Shown piece after piece: positions 35,343 through 43,455 of a stretch of 64,000 nucleotides of DNA; position 1 is the first letter of the stretch; each line of letters opens with the position of its first letter. The notes beneath the pieces are model-generated. The model was not told the DNA's origin. It was given only the letters and a program-made list of their open reading frames with translations, and ran no database searches. Source of the DNA: Streptomyces sp. SID13726 (GTDB taxonomy: Bacteria; Actinomycetota; Actinomycetes; Streptomycetales; Streptomycetaceae); the NCBI RefSeq assembly GCF_010548375.1, contig NZ_JAAGLY010000017.1:1-64000 (forward strand), read 5' to 3'. A program made the position numbers and the translations under genes.

Positions 35343-36404
35343 ATGGGAAGCACCGAGAAGCGGTCGGCGGGACCGGGGCGTCCCACGTCACGGGACGTCG
35401 CCCGGCTCGCCGGCGTGTCCCACACCGCCGTCTCCTTCGTCTTCAACGGCCGCGCCGAGGGCAACCTCTCGCCCGCCACCCAGGAACGCATCCGCCAGGC
35501 CGCCACCCAGCTCGGCTACCGCCCCGACCCCGTCGCCCGCGGCCTGCGCAGCCGCCGTACGGCCGTCATCGGCCTGGTCACCGACGAGATCGCCTCCTCG
35601 CCCTTCGCGGGCCGGCTGCTGCGCGGTGCCATGGAGACGGCCTGGGACAGCGACCACCTGGTCCTCACCGTCGACTCCGGCGGCGACCGCGCCAAGGAGG
35701 ACGCGGCCGTCGCCGAACTCCTCGACCGGCGCGTCGACGGCATCATCTACGCGGCCATGTCCCTGCGCCGCGTCCGCGTCCCGGAGGGCCTGCACCGCAC
35801 CCACTCCGTGCTCGCCAACTGCCTGCCCGACGACGACTCCCTGCCGTCCGTCATCCCCGCCGAGCGGGCGGGCGGTCGTACGGCGGCCCGGCTCTTCCTC
35901 GACCAGGGGCACCGCAGGATCGCGCTGGTCGGGGGCCAGGACGACATCGCCTCGATGGAGCGGACACGGGGTTTCCGGGACGCGCTGCGCGCCGAGGGCA
36001 TCACCGTGCCCAAGGACTGGGTCGTCCGCACCGGCGGCGAGATCTCCAGCGGCTACCAGGGCGCCATGCGCCTCCTGGACGGCGTCCCCGCCGAGCACCG
36101 CCCCACCGGACTCTTCTGCTACAACGACCGGGTCGCGGCGGGCGCCCTGCACTGCGCGGCCCGCCTCGGCCTCGTCGTGCCCGACGACCTCTCGGTGGTG
36201 GGCTACGACGACCAGGAGCACATGGCCGAGTTCCTGTCCCCGCCCCTCACCACCGTCGCACTGCCGCACCGCGAGATGGGAGAGACGGCGGCACGGCTCC
36301 TCCTGGACGCCATCGACACCGGCCGAACCCCACCGGCGACGGTACGACGCATCGCCTGCCCGGTGATCAGCCGGGGGTCGGTGGCCGGGGCGCCGACGGC
36401 GTGA
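35343..36404 (+). CDS. LacI-family repressor of the fructan locus
   Basis: A 353-residue regulator. The N-terminal HTH and hinge (about 14-65) read RPTSRDVARLAGVSHTAVSFVFNGRAEGNLSPATQERIRQAATQLGYRPDPVARGLRSRR. The periplasmic-binding-like core follows (AVIGLVTDEIASSPFAGRLLRGAM..., FCYNDRVAAGALHCAARLGLVVPDDLSVVGYDD). It probably senses a fructose or fructan derivative and represses the convergent GH32-ABC operon and the secreted GH32 through the boxes at 41072-41168. The gene is convergent to the GH32 gene, with 52 nt between. Confidence 0.88.
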   Translation: MGSTEKRSAGPGRPTSRDVARLAGVSHTAVSFVFNGRAEGNLSPATQERIRQAATQLGYRPDPVARGLRSRRTAVIGLVTDEIASSPFAGRLLRGAMETAWDSDHLVLTVDSGGDRAKEDAAVAELLDRRVDGIIYAAMSLRRVRVPEGLHRTHSVLANCLPDDDSLPSVIPAERAGGRTAARLFLDQGHRRIALVGGQDDIASMERTRGFRDALRAEGITVPKDWVVRTGGEISSGYQGAMRLLDGVPAEHRPTGLFCYNDRVAAGALHCAARLGLVVPDDLSVVGYDDQEHMAEFLSPPLTTVALPHREMGETAARLLLDAIDTGRTPPATVRRIACPVISRGSVAGAPTA

Positions 36405-36456
36405 CGCCTCGCGGGTCACACCGCCGGCCTGCCCGGAGACTCGACAGGACCTCCCG

Positions 36457-37833
36457 TCAGGGAGTCGCCCGTCCGCTGCCGAGCGCCCACCACTCGGCCT
36501 CCACCAGCGCGCCGGACACGGTCAGCTCGGCCGTGTCCCCGGGGCGCCGGTACACCCGCTCGGTGATCATCACCCGTTCCCCGGCGAAGAGTTCGAGCAA
36601 GGACCCGTCGACCAGGACCCGCACGGTCAGCGGTCCTTCGGGCACCCTCGCGACCAGGGGACCGTCGCCATCGGGCCGCGACCGGGGCCACCCGGACCGG
36701 TCCAGCGTCACCGTGCCCGCTTCGGGGTCGAGACGGACCGTGAGTTCAGCGCCTGACGCGGACCGGAGCAGGGTCACGGTGGCGGGTGATGGTGCGGTCA
36801 CCGTCAGGTCGTAGGCGTCGGGGAGCGGTCCCTGGTCCAACGGCTCGGCGGAGCGCAGGAGTTGCAGCTCCGGTGCCGGTGCGAGGCGGAGGGTGCCGTC
36901 GTCGTGCACGTCCACGACTCGGGGCGCTGTCAGGACCCCCGCCCAGCCCGCCCGGTCCACCTCCTCCTGCGGGCGTGCCTCCCAGGACCAGCCCCACAGC
37001 AGCGCCCGGTCCTGTTCGGTGTCCTGGAGGACGGAGGGGGCGTAGAAGTCGCGGCCCAGGTCGAGGCGGTCGGCGTGGCGAGAGGTGAACGTCAGCTCGC
37101 CACCCGGGAGTTGAGTCGGGCGGCCCGTCACGTACGCCGTGCCCAGGGGGTCGCCGTCCCAGAGGGCCAGCGCCAGCACCCACTCGCCGCCGGGTGTCCG
37201 GGCCAGCTGGGGGCACTCCCAGCCGGTCGGTCCCGGGCCGAACGCCGCTGCCGTCACCGGGTCCCGGCCGTCCAGGAAGACTCCGGCGAACCGCCAGTCG
37301 TAGAGGTCCTCGCAGTCGTACACCAGCACCGACGGTGTGCCGTCCGCGTGCCCGGCGCCGACCAGTGCCCAGCGCCGGTCGGCGAACCGGAAGACGAACG
37401 GGTCGCGGAACATCGTCACGTCCAGGCCGGCCGGCGGACCGGACACCACCGGGGCCGGGACCGGCTTCCACGCCACGAGGTCGTCGTCCTCCGCCACCGC
37501 GAGGCAGATCGAGCCCAGGCCCGTGTGGGTGCGGTCGACACCGGTGTACACGGCGGTAGGGACGCCGTCGTCGTCGACCACGCAGCCCGACCAACAGCCC
37601 GCCTCGTCCGGGCCGCCGGGTGTCGGGGTGAGGGCGATCGGATGGTGGTCCCAGTGGGCGAGGTCGGGGCTGGAGGCGTGGCCCCAGTGGACGTTCGTGT
37701 GCACCGGGGCGTCCGGGTTGTACTGGTAGAAGAGGTGATGACGGCCGCGCCAACGGAAGGGCCCGTTGGGGTCGTTGACCCAGTTGGCGGGCGGACGGAC
37801 CCTGAAACGCGGGGCGTTGGGGTCGAGGCTCAA
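36457..37833 (-). CDS. Intracellular GH32 beta-fructosidase
   Basis: A 458-residue glycoside hydrolase without signal peptide, so it cleaves imported fructo-oligosaccharides in the cytoplasm. The five-blade propeller carries WVNDPNG with nucleophile Asp21, MFRDPFVF with transition-state Asp144, and GWECPQL with acid/base Glu206. The C-terminal beta-sandwich module includes VRVLVDGSLLELFAGERVMITERVYR. The start is TTG 37833: it overlaps the permease stop (TTGA, 37830-37833) and GGAG lies 7 nt upstream, indicating translational coupling. A small hairpin (36451-36464) spans the stop. It is the last gene of the four-gene operon. Confidence 0.92.
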   Translation of the reverse strand: MSLDPNAPRFRVRPPANWVNDPNGPFRWRGRHHLFYQYNPDAPVHTNVHWGHASSPDLAHWDHHPIALTPTPGGPDEAGCWSGCVVDDDGVPTAVYTGVDRTHTGLGSICLAVAEDDDLVAWKPVPAPVVSGPPAGLDVTMFRDPFVFRFADRRWALVGAGHADGTPSVLVYDCEDLYDWRFAGVFLDGRDPVTAAAFGPGPTGWECPQLARTPGGEWVLALALWDGDPLGTAYVTGRPTQLPGGELTFTSRHADRLDLGRDFYAPSVLQDTEQDRALLWGWSWEARPQEEVDRAGWAGVLTAPRVVDVHDDGTLRLAPAPELQLLRSAEPLDQGPLPDAYDLTVTAPSPATVTLLRSASGAELTVRLDPEAGTVTLDRSGWPRSRPDGDGPLVARVPEGPLTVRVLVDGSLLELFAGERVMITERVYRRPGDTAELTVSGALVEAEWWALGSGRATP

Positions 37834-38684
37834 CGGTTGACTCCTGCGGAGGTGATGCCCTCGCGGAGAGGGCGCTGGCCGACGAGGAAGACGGCGACGG
37901 CGGGGATCATCGAGAGCACGACACCGGCGAGGACCACCGAGATGGAGCCGGTGCCGAGGTTGCCCTGGAGGGAGACCAGGCCCAGTGGGAGGGTGTAGTT
38001 CTGGCCGGAGGTCTCCAGGATCAGCGGGCGGAAGAACTCGTTCCAGTGGTAGTTGAAGGCCAGCACGCCGACGATCGCCAGGCCGGGTGTGGCGAGCGGC
38101 GCGTACACCGACCGGAAGGTCCGCCAGGGTCCCGCGCCGTCCAGCATCGCCGCCTCGCCCAGGTCCTTGGGCATGCCCAGGAAGTACTGGCGCATCAGGA
38201 AGGTGCCGAAGGCGGTCGGGAACGCCGGGATGATCAGCCCGAGCAGGGTGTCGGTCAGGCTCATCGACTTCAGGACAAGGAACACCGGCACGATCGTGAC
38301 CTGCAAGGGGACCATCATGGTCGCCAGGACGAGGCCGAACAGCGGCTTCTTGAAACGGAATTCGAGGCGCGCGAAGGCGTAGCCCGCGAGACCGGCCGTG
38401 ATCATCTGGCCGACCGCGATCAGGGCGGTCACCAGCGTCGAGTTCAGCGCCAGCAGCCAAACGTCGATCTGGTCGAAGACCCCGCGGTACGACTCCACCG
38501 TCGGATGCGTCGGGATGATCTTCGGCGGCAGGTCGAAGGACTCCGCCGGGGTGCGCAGGGACGTGGAGACCGTCCAGATGACCGGGCCCAGCGTCAGCAG
38601 GGCGCACAACGTCAGTCCGGCGATCCGCGCCCAGGGGGCGAGCGAGTGCCGGGTACGGCTCATCGTCAAGGTCGCTTGGGTCAT
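37830..38684 (-). CDS. Sugar ABC importer permease (MalG/CUT1 type)
   Basis: A 284-residue membrane protein with six helices: IAGLTLCALLTLGPVIWTVSTSL first, then VWLLALNSTLVTALIAVGQMITAGLAGYAFARLEF. The EAA loop GEAAMLDGAGPWRTFRSVYAPLATPGLAI contacts the ATPase. The C-terminal end GITSAGVNR is typical of MalG-like subunits. It works with 38700-39656 and the binding protein. No ATPase gene is present in the cluster; in streptomycetes the shared MsiK ATPase normally energises such importers. Confidence 0.92.
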   Translation of the reverse strand: MTQATLTMSRTRHSLAPWARIAGLTLCALLTLGPVIWTVSTSLRTPAESFDLPPKIIPTHPTVESYRGVFDQIDVWLLALNSTLVTALIAVGQMITAGLAGYAFARLEFRFKKPLFGLVLATMMVPLQVTIVPVFLVLKSMSLTDTLLGLIIPAFPTAFGTFLMRQYFLGMPKDLGEAAMLDGAGPWRTFRSVYAPLATPGLAIVGVLAFNYHWNEFFRPLILETSGQNYTLPLGLVSLQGNLGTGSISVVLAGVVLSMIPAVAVFLVGQRPLREGITSAGVNR

Positions 38685-38699
38685 GGGGGACTCACCGGC

Positions 38700-39656
38700 T
38701 CACTGGTAGTGGACGAAACGCCGGCTGAGCCGGAACTGGAGGGCGGTGACCGCCATGATCAGGACGAACAGCAGCACGCCCACCGCGGACGCCTCGCCGA
38801 AACGCAGCTGCTCGAACGCCGACTCGTAGATGACCATCACGACGGTGCGGGTGGAGTCGCCGGGCCCGCCGTTGGTCAGCACGTACGGCTGCTCGAAGAC
38901 CTGGAGGGCGTTGATGACCCCGACGACGGTCGCGACCAGCAGGGTCGGCGACAGCAGCGGCAGCGTCACGTGCAGGTGCTTGCGCAGACCCGTCGCCCCG
39001 TCCAGGGAGGCCGCCTCGTGGATTTCCTTGGGGATGTTGTTCAGCCCGCCCACGAACAGCAGGAACGAGAAGCCGAACTGCTGCCACACATAGACCAGGA
39101 TCACCGCGGCCATCGCCGAGTTCTCGGATGTCAGCCACGGCACCGGGGCGATCCCGATCAGCCCGAGCCCCCAGTTCACGACGCCGAAGTCCTGGTTGAA
39201 CAGGTACTTCATCACCACCGAGATCGACGCCGCCGACAGCACCAGCGGGAAGAAGAACGCGGAGCGGAACACCGAGCGCAGCCACACCGGCATCCGCCCG
39301 TTCACCGCGAGCGCCAGGGTCAGCGCGATCAGCAGCTGGAGCGCGACCGCGAGCACCATGAAGACGAGCGTGTTGCGGAAGGAGACCAGGACGGTCGAAT
39401 CGGTGAAGACCTCACGGTAGTTGGCGGCCCCGGCCCAGGTCGGGGAGTCGATCACGTTCCAGTGGAAGAGGCTCAGCACGACCGAGCCCACGATCGGCAC
39501 CACCGTGAAGATCACGATGCCGACGATGGTGGGGGCGAGGAACAGCGTGGCCAGCAGCTTGGTGCCGCGGTCGCGGGCCGGGGGCCCTGCGGCTCCGGCG
39601 GCGGGCGCGGGCGCGGGCCGGGACGGTCGTACGGTGGCGATCTCGGTGTTCGTCAT
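38700..39656 (-). CDS. Sugar ABC importer permease (MalF/CUT1 type)
   Basis: A 318-residue membrane protein. A Pro/Ala-rich cytoplasmic N-terminus (about 1-30) precedes six helices, the first LLATLFLAPTIVGIVIFTVVPIVGSVVLSLFHW. The EAA loop EIHEAASLDGATGLRKHLHVTLPLLSPTLLV is intact. It forms the translocation pore with the MalG-like subunit. Its start overlaps the binding-protein stop (ATGA, 39653-39656). The gene order binding protein, MalF, MalG, GH32 is that of a CUT1 oligosaccharide importer with its processing enzyme. Confidence 0.92.
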   Translation of the reverse strand: MTNTEIATVRPSRPAPAPAAGAAGPPARDRGTKLLATLFLAPTIVGIVIFTVVPIVGSVVLSLFHWNVIDSPTWAGAANYREVFTDSTVLVSFRNTLVFMVLAVALQLLIALTLALAVNGRMPVWLRSVFRSAFFFPLVLSAASISVVMKYLFNQDFGVVNWGLGLIGIAPVPWLTSENSAMAAVILVYVWQQFGFSFLLFVGGLNNIPKEIHEAASLDGATGLRKHLHVTLPLLSPTLLVATVVGVINALQVFEQPYVLTNGGPGDSTRTVVMVIYESAFEQLRFGEASAVGVLLFVLIMAVTALQFRLSRRFVHYQ

Positions 39657-41062
39657 ACCTCACGCTCCATGGCCTTCTCCAGATCGCTCTGCATCCGGCG
39701 CAGCGCGGGGCCCACCGAGCGCCGGGAGGCCAGCGCGGTCCCGGTGTGCTTCAGCAGCACCTGTTCGACCTCGGCGACCTGCGGCGGTGCCGGGATCGGT
39801 CCGGTGTCGGGGAACTTGTCGAGGGTGTCGTAGAAGACCTGCCAGTGCCGGGGGCCCATCTCCCGGTAGCGGTCCTCGGTGAGCATCGAACGGCGGGCCG
39901 GGGTCGTCTGGTTGGTCTCGAAGAGCCGCATCAGGGTGTCCCTGCGGGCCGCGAACTTGATGAACTCCCAGGCCTCTTCCTGCTTCTTCGAGGTCCGCAG
40001 CAGCGCGTAGCCGGCGGCGCCGAACTGCATGCGCTGGGTGCGCCAGCGCGGGAAGTACTGCACGTCGAAGCTGCCCGGCTTCATCCCGGCCTGGTGGAGA
40101 CCGCCGGCCCAGAAGCCGCCGGCCGGGGTGACGCCGACGCGGCCGGTGGAGAACACGCCGATGAGGTTCTGGCCGTTGCCGCCCTCGGGGCGGGTGCACA
40201 GGTCCTCCTGGATGAGGGAGGCGAGATAGTCGTACGACTCCTCGACGCGCGCGTCCGTGGCCTGCGGGGTGGTCCACCGGAAGCCGCCGCCACGGCCCCG
40301 GCGGTCGGCGGCCGGGTAGAAGCCGTCCCACAGCCACGCCCCGCCCGGTGCCTTGGACTCGGCGAGCAGATTGGTGCCGTTGGCGAACAGCCAGGGCACG
40401 ACCCCGCCCCACAGGCGGTTGGTCCAGAAGTACGGCGTGAACTGGGAGCCGCTGGACTTCTTCATGTCCCGCAGGAGTTCGGTGAAGTCGTCGCGGGTCC
40501 AGTCGGCCGCCGGGAAGCCCGCGCCCGCCCGCTTCAGGACCTGGCTGTTGAGGTACATGTCGGCCGCGTTGAACTCGACCGGCAGCTGGTAGAGGCTGCC
40601 CTCGTACATCATCGACTCCACCAGCGAGGGGTGGACGTCGGTGAAGTACTCGCGCAGTTCGGCCGCGTCCCGCTTGACCCACTTGTCGAGGGCGACGCCC
40701 AGGCGCTGGGCGAAGAGCTGGACGCCCTCGGTGGCGACGTAGACGAGGTCGGGGGCGGTGCCCGCGGCGATCTGGGTGAGGATCTTCGCGAAGAAGTCCG
40801 ACCAGTCCGTGGCCTGGACCGCGTTGATCCGCAGTCTGATGTCGGGGTGGACCTTCTTGAAGCCCTCGGTGAGGGTGCGGATCGCCTCGGGGCCGTAGGC
40901 GGGGCCGAGGGTGGCGACGACGAGGGAGCCGTCGTCGCGGCCGGGAATGTCGGCTCCGGTGAGCCGGTCCCAGCTGGCGGCGGTGCCGGCGAGCGCGGCG
41001 GCGCCCGCTCCGTAGGCGCCGTACCGCAGCAAGGTGCGACGGGTGACGTGCGAGTCGGTCAT
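39653..41062 (-). CDS. Extracellular sugar-binding protein of the fructan ABC importer
   Basis: A 469-residue exported solute-binding protein. The N-terminus TRRTLLRYGAYGAGAAALAGTAAS has a twin-arginine motif; no lipobox Cys is visible, so anchoring is unclear. The family 1 binding fold follows (DGSLVVATLGPAYGPEAIRTLTEGFKKVHPDIRLRINAVQATDWSDFFAKILTQIAAGTAPDLVYVATEG). It should capture fructo-oligosaccharides or a difructose product made by the divergent secreted GH32. It is the first gene of the operon, with promoter and operator between 41063 and 41220. Confidence 0.9.
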   Translation of the reverse strand: MTDSHVTRRTLLRYGAYGAGAAALAGTAASWDRLTGADIPGRDDGSLVVATLGPAYGPEAIRTLTEGFKKVHPDIRLRINAVQATDWSDFFAKILTQIAAGTAPDLVYVATEGVQLFAQRLGVALDKWVKRDAAELREYFTDVHPSLVESMMYEGSLYQLPVEFNAADMYLNSQVLKRAGAGFPAADWTRDDFTELLRDMKKSSGSQFTPYFWTNRLWGGVVPWLFANGTNLLAESKAPGGAWLWDGFYPAADRRGRGGGFRWTTPQATDARVEESYDYLASLIQEDLCTRPEGGNGQNLIGVFSTGRVGVTPAGGFWAGGLHQAGMKPGSFDVQYFPRWRTQRMQFGAAGYALLRTSKKQEEAWEFIKFAARRDTLMRLFETNQTTPARRSMLTEDRYREMGPRHWQVFYDTLDKFPDTGPIPAPPQVAEVEQVLLKHTGTALASRRSVGPALRRMQSDLEKAMEREV

Positions 41063-41071
41063 CCAACAGGG

Positions 41072-41168
41072 CCTAACTCGTGTTAGCCAGATTCTGATGC
41101 CCCAGATGATGGGAAGCGGGACACAGACCTGTCAAGGCCCGCGAAGACTTGACCTTTAACGAGTTAGG
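41072..41168. promoter_or_regulatory. Paired LacI-type operators in the fructan divergent promoter
   Basis: CCTAACTCGT (41072-41081) and its exact inverse ACGAGTTAGG (41159-41168) lie 77 nt apart. Each extends to a local dyad (TAAC/GTTA arms). One box is in the leader of the importer operon, the other in the promoter region of the secreted GH32, so looping by the LacI protein encoded at 35343 could shut both off. Confidence 0.7.
41106..41135 (-). promoter_or_regulatory. Candidate promoter of the fructan ABC/GH32 operon
   Basis: On the minus strand a perfect TTGACA (41135 down to 41130) is followed after 18 nt by CATCAT (41111 down to 41106), four of six matches to TATAAT. The predicted start lies near 41099, so the CCTAACTCGT operator falls just downstream in the leader. 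For the plus strand, TTGACC at 41149-41154 is a possible -35 for the secreted GH32, with the other operator in its spacer. Confidence 0.5.
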
Positions 41169-41220
41169 TCTCACAGTCCTGATCCACATGAGCCGCCGTT
41201 TCCAGTGAGAGGAACGATGT

Positions 41221-42762
41221 GTGATGGGCGGGATTTCCAGGAGAGCGCTGTTCGCGGGATCGGTCGCGGGAGCCGCGGTCGCGGTGTTGCCCGCGGGACC
41301 GGCGGTGGCGAGGCCCAAGTCGGCCGCCGCATGCGCGAGTTACCGCGCCGAGTACCACTTCACGGTCCCCGACCAGTGGAAGAACGATCCACAGCGGCCG
41401 GTGTGGATCGACGGCGAGTACCACTACTACTACCTCTACAACGCCGACTACACGACCGGCGTCGTCGGCACCGCCTGGCGCCTGGCCACCAGCTCCGACC
41501 TGGTCTCCTTCACGGACCGGGGTGTCGCCGTACCCAAGAACACGACGGCCAACGGCGACGTCTGGTCCGGCTCCGCCGTGGTCGACACCGGCAACACGGC
41601 GGGCTTCGGGGCGGGCGCGGTCGTCGTCCTCGCCACCATGTCCCCGCACGACGGGGACGCCGACCAGGCGCAGTACCTGTACTACTCCACCGACGGCGGC
41701 CGCACCTTCACCAACTACGGCACCGACCCGGTGCTGCCCAACCCCGGCGGACGCGACTTCCGGGACCCGAAGGTGATCCGCGACGAGGAGCGCGGCCGGT
41801 GGGTGATGACCCTCGCGGAGAACAACAAGGTCGGCTTCTACCACTCGGCCGACCTCAAGTCCTGGACGTACGTGAGCGGTTTCATCAAGGACGGGATCGG
41901 AGTGCTGGAGTGCCCCGACCTGTTCCGGCTCACCGCCTCGGACGGGACCGTGAAGTGGGTGCTGGGCGTGAGCGCGAACGGCAAGGGATCCGGGCTGCCC
42001 AACACGTACGCGTACTGGACCGGCTCCTTCGACGGTACGACCTTCACGGCCGACACCGCCGATCCGCAGTGGCTGGACCACGGCTGGGACTGGTACGGGG
42101 CCGTCACCTTCGAGAAGCGGTCCCCGAGCGGGGTGCTGGACCAGACGGCGCGGTACGCCATCGGCTGGCTCAACAACTGGGACTACGCGAACACCACGCC
42201 CACCATCGACTGCGACGGGTTCGACGGCACCGACTCGATCGTGCGCGAGGTCTCCCTGAAGCGGGACGCGTCCGGGGTGTACTACCTGGCCTCGCAGCCG
42301 GTGTCCGGGCTGGACGACCACGTGTCCCGCACGGTCGACCTGGGCGATCTGGAGGTCACCGGTACCCGTGTCCTCGGCTACACGGGTGTCGCCTACGAAC
42401 TGAGCTGTGAGATCAGCTGGGACCAACTGCGCGGTGCGGGCGTGCAGTTGCGCCGCTCACCGGACGGGGGCCGGCACATCGACGCCGGGATCTACGACGA
42501 CTACGCCTTCCTCAACCGGCGGGGCACCGTGAACCCGGACCCGACCGGGCGGTGGCAGGAGAGCCACAGTCCCTTCTCGGGGGACAGGGTGAAGCTGCGG
42601 ATCCTCGTGGACCGCACGTCGGTCGAGATGTTCGTCGACGACGGCCGCTACGTGCACTCCTCGGAGGCGTTCCCGTATCTGATCGACACCGGGCTCGCGC
42701 TGTTCTCGATCGACGGGACGGCGGTCTTCGAGAACGTGGTGATACGGGAGTTCACGGTCTGA
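41221..42762 (+). CDS. Secreted GH32, levanase/levan fructotransferase-like
   Basis: A 513-residue Tat-exported enzyme (ISRRALFAGSVAGAAVAVLPAGPAVA, cleavage near AVA-RPK). The GH32 propeller has QWKNDPQRPV with nucleophile Asp56 (not the usual NDPNG), DFRDPKV with Asp182, and LECPDLF with Glu230. A C-terminal beta-sandwich includes LRILVDRTSVEMFVDDGRYV. The NDPQRPV and VWSGSAVVDTGNTAGFGAGAVV stretches resemble levan fructotransferases that release di-fructose anhydride IV, but simple levan hydrolysis is equally possible. AGAGGA lies 7-10 nt before GTG 41221/ATG 41224. It is divergent from and probably co-regulated with the importer. Confidence 0.9.
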   Translation: MMGGISRRALFAGSVAGAAVAVLPAGPAVARPKSAAACASYRAEYHFTVPDQWKNDPQRPVWIDGEYHYYYLYNADYTTGVVGTAWRLATSSDLVSFTDRGVAVPKNTTANGDVWSGSAVVDTGNTAGFGAGAVVVLATMSPHDGDADQAQYLYYSTDGGRTFTNYGTDPVLPNPGGRDFRDPKVIRDEERGRWVMTLAENNKVGFYHSADLKSWTYVSGFIKDGIGVLECPDLFRLTASDGTVKWVLGVSANGKGSGLPNTYAYWTGSFDGTTFTADTADPQWLDHGWDWYGAVTFEKRSPSGVLDQTARYAIGWLNNWDYANTTPTIDCDGFDGTDSIVREVSLKRDASGVYYLASQPVSGLDDHVSRTVDLGDLEVTGTRVLGYTGVAYELSCEISWDQLRGAGVQLRRSPDGGRHIDAGIYDDYAFLNRRGTVNPDPTGRWQESHSPFSGDRVKLRILVDRTSVEMFVDDGRYVHSSEAFPYLIDTGLALFSIDGTAVFENVVIREFTV

Positions 42763-43378
42763 GGACGTGGGCGGTGCCGCCGTCCGCGGCGAGGGCGGCG
42801 GCGATCCGCCGATGGGCCAGCCGCCGCTCCTCGTCGGGGACCGGTGGCAGGAGTTCCTCCCACACCGGCAGGAAGGAGCCACGGAGTTGCAGCATGCCCG
42901 CAGGCCGGGCGAGCAGCCAGAAGTGCAGGTGGGCGGCGCCGTCGCCCCAGCGGTTCACATGGACGCGGGCGACGCCGTCGAGGCTCAGGATCGCCCGCTC
43001 CGCCCGCTGGAGCAACGGGCCCAGTTCGGCCGCGCGTTCGGCGGGCAGGTCGGACAGGTCGTGGTGGGCGCGCGGTTGCAGCATCACGACCGCCGGGAGA
43101 CGGGACTCGTCGCCGACCGCGTCGAGCCGCCAGTGGTCGTCGGACCACAGGGCCTCCGTCACCGGCTTCAGACAGGCACCGCACCGCTCCGGGCCGTCCT
43201 CGCCGGCGCGGGCGGGCTCGGGCAGGACCGGCGGTCGCAGGGGCCGGGCCCGGAGGTCGCCCTCGAAGGGGAAGGTCTCCCAGGAGGTCACCGAGTCGGC
43301 GGGCAGAGGAAGCCTTTCGCCCGTGGGCAGCCGCCTTACGAAGGCGCCGGGCTCCTGGGGAGTTGCGGGAACGGCCAC
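42752..43378 (-). CDS. HIT-family protein
   Basis: A 208-residue protein of the histidine-triad superfamily. The C-terminal half has the HxHxH-type motif as AAHLHFWLLARP near 160-171, preceded by VARVHVNRWGDG and VVMLQPRAHHDLSDLP. A CxxC pair (ERCGACLKP) near 66-69 may bind zinc, as in some HIT/GalT-like nucleotide hydrolases. The terminal His of the triad is replaced (HLHFW), so activity may differ. It starts with GTG 43378. Its 3' end overlaps the secreted GH32 gene by 11 nt on the opposite strand. Confidence 0.82.
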   Translation of the reverse strand: MAVPATPQEPGAFVRRLPTGERLPLPADSVTSWETFPFEGDLRARPLRPPVLPEPARAGEDGPERCGACLKPVTEALWSDDHWRLDAVGDESRLPAVVMLQPRAHHDLSDLPAERAAELGPLLQRAERAILSLDGVARVHVNRWGDGAAHLHFWLLARPAGMLQLRGSFLPVWEELLPPVPDEERRLAHRRIAAALAADGGTAHVLRP

Positions 43379-43455
43379 ACTGGGCAGTCAACCATGCGTG
43401 ACGTGCCCCGCGGGGTACGGACTTCGGACAGATGCCGGCGATCGACGGAGCACGC

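Noticed and set aside
36457..38607. 716-residue fusion of permease and GH32
   Set aside because: The first part is an out-of-frame reading of the MalG-like permease; the TTG at 37833, overlapping the permease stop with a good Shine-Dalgarno, is the better start.
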